Shown here one piece after another: positions 18,763-25,586 of a stretch of DNA of 64,000 nucleotides. Location: contig NZ_CP031123.2 in NCBI RefSeq assembly GCF_002843235.3, positions 3,286,001 to 3,350,000 of the forward strand. Direction: 5' to 3'. Source of the stretch: Providencia huaxiensis. Lineage in GTDB: Bacteria; Pseudomonadota; Gammaproteobacteria; Enterobacterales; Enterobacteriaceae. The notes under the pieces were generated by a model. It saw only the letters and a program-made list of their open reading frames with translations, did no database searches and was not told the DNA's origin. A program made the translations under genes and the position numbers. Within the stretch, counting starts at the first letter, position 1. Each line of letters starts with the position of its first letter.

Positions 18763-19719
18763 TTAATGGCTAATAAAATAAAGTGAATGGCTATGCCATA
18801 AAAGCCAATCATTGGGATAATGACGAACTGCATTTTCAATAATGGCTGGCATTTGAGTTGCAACATCTTTTGCTGCAACAGGCGGATAAACTTTGATTTG
18901 TAAACCGTTTTGGTAGTACAGATGATAAAAAACTACCTGTGCCGAAATCGCACTGGATAAACGCACGACACCATTTTGTAACTTTGCTGCACGGTTAAAT
19001 AAATGGCACGATAATTTGCTCGACGCCCCTTCCTCAGTTTGAACCGTGTAATCAGGGGTAATATCAGGGAAAACAATCATATTCTTTTGCCCTGTCGCCG
19101 TTTCTGTCATCGCGGTCATTAATTGGCTAGCTAATACTTTATTTCCCTGATGAATAGAGCAATAAGATAAATTCACCTGACCTAGCTCACGTGCCGAAGC
19201 GTTATACTTTTGCTGCTCTGCGCTCGACGAAACCACCACCGTCGCATTGCCAGGAGTCACCCCCGCCCCAACCATTGTGGCTAAAACATCAGAAACCATA
19301 TGCAACGGAGCAAGTACAACGGGTTTATTTTGTTGGTGCAAAGGCGCAACAACGCTATCAAGTTCAAGGGTACAAACTCGAACTTGCGCCATGATTTCTT
19401 GGTTTTGTCCCCATGTGGCTGCCTCTTCCAAAATGAAGCGTCGAATAGCTATCCAGCTCATATCAATATGCCCTTTCGTTTCCATTAAACTACGAAAGTT
19501 TTCCGTGGCGACTTTATTACGATTACGATATTGACGGCCTAATAAACCAGCGCGACATAATAAATTAGAAACAAATAATACCGATGTGATATAGCCCCGA
19601 CGCAATAACAACCGTAAAAAGGCAAGCCCACTATGATTAAGTTTTTGATATCCTTTTTTAAACGGCATCAAACAGTTTTTCGCTGTAAATACCGTCCAAA
19701 CAATGAAAAACCGGATCAC
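18763..19719 (-). CDS. LpxL/HtrB-like lysophospholipid acyltransferase family protein
   Basis: 318 aa, distantly similar to the lipid A late acyltransferases, which take acyl chains directly from ACP. The visible family pattern is a hydrophobic N-terminal segment, an HxxxD-like motif (LAPLHMVSD, about residues 136-144; family consensus HX4D/E), and a downstream FPDITPDYT segment at the place of the PDxDYG motif. It overlaps the DsbA-like gene upstream by 4 bases. With an operon-encoded ACP, KS and KR it could transfer a dedicated acyl chain to the exported peptide or to a membrane lipid. The divergence from LpxL argues against ordinary lipid A synthesis. The function is inferred. Confidence 0.6.
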   Translation of the reverse strand: MIRFFIVWTVFTAKNCLMPFKKGYQKLNHSGLAFLRLLLRRGYITSVLFVSNLLCRAGLLGRQYRNRNKVATENFRSLMETKGHIDMSWIAIRRFILEEAATWGQNQEIMAQVRVCTLELDSVVAPLHQQNKPVVLAPLHMVSDVLATMVGAGVTPGNATVVVSSSAEQQKYNASARELGQVNLSYCSIHQGNKVLASQLMTAMTETATGQKNMIVFPDITPDYTVQTEEGASSKLSCHLFNRAAKLQNGVVRLSSAISAQVVFYHLYYQNGLQIKVYPPVAAKDVATQMPAIIENAVRHYPNDWLLWHSHSLYFISH

Positions 19720-20417
19720 CGTAACTCCTCATTACTTTTGTCTAATAACTCAAGCATATAGGTAGTAAAGTCTGCAAAATCGCGGTCTTGATAAACAACA
19801 TAGCGTTTATTGATAATAAAGGCAGGTGTTCCAGTGATTTGATAAAATTTGCTAATTTCAAGCATATATTTAAGACGTTCTTGAACGGCTTGGCTTTCAC
19901 TGGTTTTTAGGTATTGAGTAGAATCAATATTGTGCTGTTTTAACCATTGGTTTAAGACATCTTTGTTAGCTAAATCAAGCTTATCGCTGATAACGGCAGT
20001 ATAAAGATCCTGACGGTATTGAGATTCCACACCCATCTCTTCCAATGTCGCAAAAATAGGCGCATAGGCAGCCAGCCCTAGATTATTATCCTTGGCTAAA
20101 TGAATGACTTTAAAGTTGACATTCTCAGGGAGTGTTTTTTCGAATTGGCTGACATTGTCATGATTTACTGCACAATAATGGCAACCATAAGAAACAACTT
20201 CTATGATGCTATTATTTTCTTTTATTGGACTCAACAGAGCTTGTTCACTATTAAATTCAATAAAAGAAGAAACTTGTGCATCATCATTTGAGAAAGTATT
20301 AAAAACAAAAATATGATAGGACAAAACCGTCATGAGTGAAGAAACGATAATAACAAATAGAGTATAAAGTGTAATAGTTATTGGTTTAAAACGAGTATTC
20401 ATAACAGTTAATTCCAT
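19716..20417 (-). CDS. Membrane-anchored DsbA-like thiol oxidoreductase
   Basis: Thioredoxin-fold protein of the DsbA family, predicted to face the periplasm. It has an N-terminal membrane helix (about residues 14-40), then the redox motif SYGCHYCAVNH with Cys79 and Cys82, a helical insert, and the cis-proline loop ITGTPAFIINKRYVV. Its 233-aa frame opens at 20417, but ATG 20402 (MNTRFKPIT) is an equally possible start, and neither has a strong ribosome site. The CHYC active site is close to DsbA's CPHC. Placed directly after a peptide with four cysteines, it probably forms that peptide's disulfides. A terminator-like hairpin separates the two genes. Confidence 0.87.
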   Translation of the reverse strand: MELTVMNTRFKPITITLYTLFVIIVSSLMTVLSYHIFVFNTFSNDDAQVSSFIEFNSEQALLSPIKENNSIIEVVSYGCHYCAVNHDNVSQFEKTLPENVNFKVIHLAKDNNLGLAAYAPIFATLEEMGVESQYRQDLYTAVISDKLDLANKDVLNQWLKQHNIDSTQYLKTSESQAVQERLKYMLEISKFYQITGTPAFIINKRYVVYQDRDFADFTTYMLELLDKSNEELR

Positions 20418-20430
20418 TCAGGTACGAAAA

Positions 20431-20456
20431 ATACATGGGGATAGCTCCCCATGTAT
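20431..20456 (-). terminator. Attenuating terminator after the peptide gene
   Basis: Perfect ten-base inverted repeat ATACATGGGG (20431-20440) / CCCCATGTAT (20447-20456) followed on the minus strand by TTTTTC. It lies between the precursor peptide gene and the export/maturation genes and would let the peptide be made in excess over its machinery, an arrangement common in bacteriocin operons. Confidence 0.75.
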
Positions 20457-20481
20457 CAACTAATAAAAATTAAATTTAATA

Positions 20482-20679
20482 TTATGGAGCTGTTACATCA
20501 CAGTTTGGTGCATCAACAGCTTTCGCTGAGTATGTTTTGTTACCGTGCTTATCAGTACAAGTTGTTACTAATTGGCAAGATTTAACTCCACCAATAGTGA
20601 TGCTCTCATAAGTATCAGTACAAACTTGTTCTGTTCCACCAATTACAGCAGCAGCTTCGATAGCATTTAACTTTTTCAT
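20482..20679 (-). CDS. Double-glycine leader peptide precursor, DUF4762-like, four cysteines
   Basis: 65-residue peptide. The leader MKKLNAIEAAAVIGG (1-15) fits the C39-processed double-glycine type (Leu4, Ile7, Val12-Ile13 and Gly14-Gly15). The predicted 50-residue product has cysteines at 20, 35, 41 and 60, many Thr residues and no long hydrophobic run. It resembles the short enterobacterial family I know as DUF4762, whose function has not been established to my knowledge. AGGA sits 7 bases before the ATG. It heads an operon with a C39 exporter, DsbA-like protein, acyltransferase, MacAB-OMF and FAS-like enzymes, so I infer a secreted microcin-like or signalling peptide with disulfides and perhaps an acyl group. 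Confidence 0.85.
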   Translation of the reverse strand: MKKLNAIEAAAVIGGTEQVCTDTYESITIGGVKSCQLVTTCTDKHGNKTYSAKAVDAPNCDVTAP

Positions 20680-20720
20680 GTTATTTCCTTTTATATAGAT
20701 TTAAATTAATAAAACACCCT

Positions 20721-20747
20721 ATTTATTGATAATGGACATCAATAAAT
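20721..20747. promoter_or_regulatory. Inverted repeat upstream of the peptide gene
   Basis: Perfect ten-base arms ATTTATTGAT (20721-20730) and ATCAATAAAT (20738-20747) with a 7-base spacer, about 45 bp before the peptide ATG. It could be a weak terminator for the fimbrial/PglL operon or an operator for the peptide promoter. It is not an FNR box, because the spacer is 7, not 4. Confidence 0.4.
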
Positions 20748-20789
20748 TCTTTAGATTTTTAATTAACACATGAAGTACCACATGAATAA

Positions 20790-22460
20790 TTAAAAATTCA
20801 ATTCTTCTAATTTTTCATTATTATCAAATAAAAAAATCGCTTTTTCTTTGACACTTTTCGCTTTCTCTCTCTCACCTAATTCATTTAAAACAAGGATCCA
20901 AGAAAAATAAACATTAACATCTAACCAAGAACGTGAATAACTTTCAGCCCAAGATGAAAACAAATTCAAATAATAAGGGTCTTGCGTCTCATTATAGCGT
21001 AATAAATATCCCATATTGAGATCTAATTTATAACGATCATCGATTAAGTAATATTTCCATTCGCTATAATCAGGCTCATTTCTCGAAAGAAGAAACTGTT
21101 GCCCTGTTTTTTCTATATAGGTTAAATATTGCTGCGTTTGCAAAGTAAAATACAGCAACCCCATTGATAAAAAACCACCTAACGCAATAACTATTTTAGA
21201 ACAATACCCTACAACTTTATTCAAATGATATTTTTTAGTTGGAATATCAGCACAACGTATTAGCAGTATCAGTACCACCCCATGAGGTATTGATAGCCAC
21301 AATGGAAACTCTGTCATCATGTGTAAAACAATTGGTAATGCAATAACTAAAAAAACATAATTATTATTTTTATTTTTTAATGAAGAATAAAGTAGATACC
21401 CACCACCAATAATAACTAACAATATCGCAGCAATGCCAACTAACCCACCTTCAACCATCCAACGTAATATCTCATTATGTGGATGTGACATGCCCCTTAC
21501 TTTGGTTTCTAGTAACCCACCACCAAAGCGCTCTAAAAATACAGATTCAAAACTACCAACACCCGTACCAAATAAAACATTCTCACTGAATAAATATAAA
21601 CTATGCTGCCACAATACCCATCTAATATGCGATGTCTGTAATTTACTTTCAGAAAAGTCAGAAATATTAAAAGCAACTTTTATTCCATAACCAACAATAA
21701 GACCGATAACAATCGCTATTACAGAATAAAAAATATATTTACGATGATACTTTGCAAAAAAATAAAAAACAACAACAATTAATAATAAATTTAAATATCC
21801 AGTTAATGATTGAGACAACGATAATACGGTGCTCATTAAAATGAGACTCACAATGATAATAGTAGACGCATACCATGTGATGGTTCTTATTAAAATAAAC
21901 ATACCTATTGCACTGGCAATGCCAACACAAATAAAACTAGAAAGAACATTAACTTGTTGGAATACGCCATATGGCCTATCCCCTGATATTGGGAAAAATT
22001 TAAAAACTTGTGCTATTGAATATAGGCTCTCAATAATAGCAGCAAATAATACACTGCAAACAATTATTTTCAATACGGATTCTGAAATATTTATTTGCAA
22101 TAAAACTTGATAAAAAAATAACGCACCCAATAACCAATATGCAGTCAAGTATGCATTAAGCTGGTAATCTTCAGGTGAAAAAAAACATAAACCTAATAAT
22201 AACACCAACCCAAGCGTAATATAATTACTCGACTTAGAGTAATATAATTTTGAATTTTTAATTTGTGTAATATTAACCACTATAATAAAAAAAGCAATAA
22301 AAAAACTACTAATTATATTAAATGGTAATGACAAACCTGTTCCACCCATATTCGGCAAATAAATATGCAATATAATACCAAAAAATATTATAACAAAACC
22401 TAAAAGCCCCCATGGATAACTTTCTTTTTTATTATTTTTATTTTTTATTGCAAAAATCAT
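20790..22460 (-). CDS. PglL/O-antigen ligase-family membrane glycosyltransferase
   Basis: 556-residue integral membrane protein with about twelve helices and the features of the Wzy_C/PglL group. The PglL_A-like motif DRPYGVFQQVNVLSSF lies near residues 164-179, and the large periplasmic loop has GTGVGSFESVFLERF and SHPHNEILRWMVEGG, the conserved HNE-type motif of O-oligosaccharyltransferases. The C-terminal soluble part (from about 460) is helical. Such enzymes move a lipid-linked glycan to Ser/Thr of a pilin or to lipid A. Its start follows the last fimbrial subunit by 11 bp, so it is the last gene of the fimbrial operon. No glycan-synthesis genes are nearby. Substrates could be fimbrial subunits or the adjacent Thr-rich peptide. 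Confidence 0.8.
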   Translation of the reverse strand: MIFAIKNKNNKKESYPWGLLGFVIIFFGIILHIYLPNMGGTGLSLPFNIISSFFIAFFIIVVNITQIKNSKLYYSKSSNYITLGLVLLLGLCFFSPEDYQLNAYLTAYWLLGALFFYQVLLQINISESVLKIIVCSVLFAAIIESLYSIAQVFKFFPISGDRPYGVFQQVNVLSSFICVGIASAIGMFILIRTITWYASTIIIVSLILMSTVLSLSQSLTGYLNLLLIVVVFYFFAKYHRKYIFYSVIAIVIGLIVGYGIKVAFNISDFSESKLQTSHIRWVLWQHSLYLFSENVLFGTGVGSFESVFLERFGGGLLETKVRGMSHPHNEILRWMVEGGLVGIAAILLVIIGGGYLLYSSLKNKNNNYVFLVIALPIVLHMMTEFPLWLSIPHGVVLILLIRCADIPTKKYHLNKVVGYCSKIVIALGGFLSMGLLYFTLQTQQYLTYIEKTGQQFLLSRNEPDYSEWKYYLIDDRYKLDLNMGYLLRYNETQDPYYLNLFSSWAESYSRSWLDVNVYFSWILVLNELGEREKAKSVKEKAIFLFDNNEKLEELNF

Positions 22461-22471
22461 ATTTTCATTCG

Positions 22472-23047
22472 TTATTGATAATTTAATGTATAGTATGCTG
22501 TACTATAAAAATTCCCATAAGTAATAGTTTGGTTAACTCTCGCTTCAGGCTCAGCCTCGACATAAGCCTTAAATTGAATTTCCGTATTATTTGTTGCCAA
22601 GTTTTGCGCTAGTGATGGCGTATTCAATTCTATGGGTGTTTCATTTAAATTTAATAACCCAATACCAATACCGCTAGCTTCACTTTGGTCACTAATCGCA
22701 AGATGGTCAGGAAGATTCCCATTTTCAATTCCATTAAATGTCACTGTCACCGATTTAAATATAGTCGTATTACAATTCGCTAAATGAATTGAGAAATTTA
22801 AAGGTTTCGATTTGCCTTCTTTATAAAGTTCTTTAACCGAGATTTGTTGAAAACTAACAGAGACCTTCTCACTTCCAGGCGCTATCTGACATGGCGTAGC
22901 AACAACCATGCCTTTGAATGAATAGCTACCCATATTACTCGGGATCACACTCGCACTCACCGCCCCCGAGACTAATAAATATAAGCCAATCGACAATAAA
23001 TATTTTGTACGTTTTAACTGATTATTATTTCGCATGATCGGCCTCAT
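22472..23047 (-). CDS. Fimbrial subunit (chaperone-usher, minor)
   Basis: Type 1-like pilin of 191 aa from the overlapping ATG 23047, or 187 aa from ATG 23035, which has the better ribosome site (GAGG). It shows a signal peptide (YLLSIGLYLLVSGAVSAS), a Cys pair (CQIAPG and ANCNTT) and the C-terminal YxxxY-type donor-strand ending (YSTAYYTLNYQ). It overlaps or abuts the tip adhesin stop (ATGA). It is probably a minor or adaptor subunit of this fimbria. Confidence 0.85.
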   Translation of the reverse strand: MRPIMRNNNQLKRTKYLLSIGLYLLVSGAVSASVIPSNMGSYSFKGMVVATPCQIAPGSEKVSVSFQQISVKELYKEGKSKPLNFSIHLANCNTTIFKSVTVTFNGIENGNLPDHLAISDQSEASGIGIGLLNLNETPIELNTPSLAQNLATNNTEIQFKAYVEAEPEARVNQTITYGNFYSTAYYTLNYQ

Positions 23048-24165
23048 TGGAATTCAGCAAGAATGGTTCCGGTACTTGTAAACTCACCTTCTTCCACACT
23101 ACTTCCAGGCGCTGCTATTGGCGCAGCCGTTAAGTTCCAAGTACCTTGGTTATTAATAAAGTTAGGCACTTGGTATGCTTGATTCGGTTTTACCAATGTA
23201 CCCGTCACATTATCAGTCACCACAATGCCAAGATTTGTGCGTTTCACACCATTTTTTAATGTACCGAAATAAGCAGGGTTAAAATCCGCACTACCTGACG
23301 CCCCTGGTAAGAGTGACAGCTTGATATTTAAATCACCTGTCGTAAAACTCCCACCGCTACATTTGACTGGGATCTTAAAGGGCTGAGCATAATTAACTCC
23401 ATTTAACCGTTCACTCGTATTTGCTACATCAAGAAAATCAATATTAATTGGGTTACCTTGATTAATCGTACACTCATCAGCAACCGTGATAATCCCTGCT
23501 CCTAAAACAACCCGAGTTGAAGGGATTGATGCATAAGCTGTACTGCCATTCGCTGGGCTGCCTTTTTTAGCAAAAACCTGTACCAGTTCAGCTTGGTTGA
23601 TGGTAATGCCATTTATAATCGGTTTTTTCAGTCTAAACGTGATTGTTCCGCTCGATCCCGTCCGTAACTCGACGCCATAATCACGGCTATTGACACTCGG
23701 TGGAATACACTCTATTGGCTCAGATCCCCCATTCCATATATCTTTAACAGGAACAGGAACTTTCTGACCAATCGTTCCCCCAATTTGAATTTCAACTTTT
23801 ACATCAAAATATTCATTAAGGTTCAGATACCCTGGGTTTTGCATTGATGTAGGAATGGTTGACATTAAATCAAATGTCATTCCTGAATCAGGATCTGAAC
23901 TCCCAGACCCTCCTGTATTCATTTTTTTTTGGCAATAAATATCGAAAAAAGGCCAGTTACCTACATCAAAATTGAATACTGTTTCGGCATCCTTCTCATT
24001 GACAAGTATCTGATTATTCATCCTTGCTTCGAATGTATAAGTCCCCCCAGTAGGTATAACCGAGCCGTGAGGAAAGCCCAAAGCAGATAACGGGAAAGCC
24101 CCTATTGTCAGTAAACCAGCCACAAGAGTCATATCTTTTAGTTTTTTGTTGTTGGATACAAACAT
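23044..24165 (-). CDS. Two-domain fimbrial tip adhesin
   Basis: 373 aa, twice the length of a pilin. After a signal peptide, an N-terminal receptor-binding domain (about 35-215, with cysteines in IYCQKK and IECIPP) is followed by a C-terminal pilin domain starting near VADECTINQG and ending TGTILAEFQ. This is the FimH/MrpH-like layout of a tip adhesin. The coding strand contains a run of nine A (CAA AAA AAA ATG, 23930-23922) inside the receptor-binding domain. Losing one A would produce TGA at once, so slipped-strand on/off switching is possible. Confidence 0.85.
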   Translation of the reverse strand: MFVSNNKKLKDMTLVAGLLTIGAFPLSALGFPHGSVIPTGGTYTFEARMNNQILVNEKDAETVFNFDVGNWPFFDIYCQKKMNTGGSGSSDPDSGMTFDLMSTIPTSMQNPGYLNLNEYFDVKVEIQIGGTIGQKVPVPVKDIWNGGSEPIECIPPSVNSRDYGVELRTGSSGTITFRLKKPIINGITINQAELVQVFAKKGSPANGSTAYASIPSTRVVLGAGIITVADECTINQGNPINIDFLDVANTSERLNGVNYAQPFKIPVKCSGGSFTTGDLNIKLSLLPGASGSADFNPAYFGTLKNGVKRTNLGIVVTDNVTGTLVKPNQAYQVPNFINNQGTWNLTAAPIAAPGSSVEEGEFTSTGTILAEFQ

Positions 24166-24167
24166 GG

Positions 24168-24782
24168 TTATAAATACTCCAGTTTTAGCCTAATTAACCC
24201 ACTAAAAGTTCCCGCTGAAACAGACTGTGCTGTAGATTCTAATGAGGCATTAAGTGTAATGTTGTTATCACCAGGTTTGATCACCCATGAGCTTGTTGGC
24301 TGATTGACCATTAGGTTTTGATGTTCCTTACTGGAAATACGTAATCCTGCGCCTCGAATATCACCTGTAACTCGCACGAGCTCAGGGTTAAAAAAATTCG
24401 AATCTCCTGCAATACTCAATGAAACAGCACTTTCACCTGTTAGGTAGTAACGCTGCGCATTTTGAGTTGACTCTCCAGCAGCATTCACAAATGACTTAGA
24501 TGCTCCTCGCTGACAATCTTTGAGTCGAATATTAAATGCAACAGGCGCGCTTCTATCGCCAATACGACGAAACGCTCTAGCATTAATCTCACCTAAATCA
24601 ATATATTGCTCTTGAGTCTCCAATTCGAGGACACAAGGTGATGCATAAACGCTCCCTGTAAAATGCACAGTACTATGAACGTCTAGCAACGTTTGGCGTG
24701 ATAGTTTTTCATCCGCAATATCTGCAACCGCAGAGAAACTTCCTAGCCCTAACAATACGATCCCTAAGCACCTAATGTTCAT
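24168..24782 (-). CDS. Fimbrial subunit (chaperone-usher, minor)
   Basis: 204 aa with a short signal peptide (MNIRCLGIVLLGLGSFSAVA), the pilin Cys pair (ASPCVLELE and LKDCQRG) and a C-terminal donor-strand motif (FSGLIRLKLEYL). It lies between the chaperone and adhesin genes, two bases before the adhesin start. The position suggests an adaptor linking tip and rod, but this is inferred from operon order only. Confidence 0.85.
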   Translation of the reverse strand: MNIRCLGIVLLGLGSFSAVADIADEKLSRQTLLDVHSTVHFTGSVYASPCVLELETQEQYIDLGEINARAFRRIGDRSAPVAFNIRLKDCQRGASKSFVNAAGESTQNAQRYYLTGESAVSLSIAGDSNFFNPELVRVTGDIRGAGLRISSKEHQNLMVNQPTSSWVIKPGDNNITLNASLESTAQSVSAGTFSGLIRLKLEYL

Positions 24783-24792
24783 ATGAATACTC

Positions 24793-25545
24793 CTAGCGAA
24801 TCTGTTGTTCTGGTGGTAACGCTTTACACGTATTTCCGCTACAACTGTATTTCAGTTCTGGATGACCACCATAATCATTCACATACATCATGGTGAAACT
24901 ATCAGCTGAGCTATTGACCTTAATATCGAGATTAGATTTAGGGGCGATCATTACGCCAGGAAAATCAGTCAGTTTTTTTCCGCCGTCTGCCACAAGTTTA
25001 TTATTCAGGCTAATAATGGTCACAAAATAAGGTGTTGGGTTTTCAGCACGCCAATTATTCCCCTGTTTATAAAATGTCACTTGGTCTTGCCAAACCGCAC
25101 TTTTAGATTCAGGAATAATAGCTGTCGGCCGATAAAATAATTTAATGCGCGATTGCATCGCTAGCTGTAAAACATTTGGTTTATCAGGCTTCGGTGGAAC
25201 TTCACGCACATTTAAATAAAACAGACTTTCTCGGTCTTGGGGGAGCTTATCTATTTCGGCTGTTTTTGAAACACGAGCAACGCCTTTTTGCCCACCATTA
25301 ATGCGTTGTAATGGAGGTAATACAACTAATGGCGATGTAATTTTTTTCCCATTGGCATCTTCAACCCATGACTGAGCAAGAAAAGGAATACTTGAGCTGG
25401 TGTTTGATAAATTAGCACTCGCAGAATTTTCATCGCCTTTAATGATCAGTCGTGTTCTATCTAGTGAAATACCTGCATATGATTGCCCTACGCCAACCAT
25501 CATAACTAGCAAACCACCTACCCATTTATTTATACGAATCGCCAT
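24793..25545 (-). CDS. Periplasmic fimbrial chaperone (PapD family)
   Basis: PapD-type chaperone that caps pilin subunits by donor-strand complementation. It has 250 aa: signal peptide ending near SYAG, an N-terminal Ig domain with the conserved Arg (SLDRTRLIIKG) and G1-strand hydrophobics and Lys (AMQSRIKLFYRP), then a second Ig-like domain with PYFVTIISL. It belongs to the fimbrial operon just after the usher gene. Confidence 0.94.
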   Translation of the reverse strand: MAIRINKWVGGLLVMMVGVGQSYAGISLDRTRLIIKGDENSASANLSNTSSSIPFLAQSWVEDANGKKITSPLVVLPPLQRINGGQKGVARVSKTAEIDKLPQDRESLFYLNVREVPPKPDKPNVLQLAMQSRIKLFYRPTAIIPESKSAVWQDQVTFYKQGNNWRAENPTPYFVTIISLNNKLVADGGKKLTDFPGVMIAPKSNLDIKVNSSADSFTMMYVNDYGGHPELKYSCSGNTCKALPPEQQIR

Positions 25546-25586
25546 TTTCTCTACCTTATAAGATACTTTTTCAAACTGTCATTACA

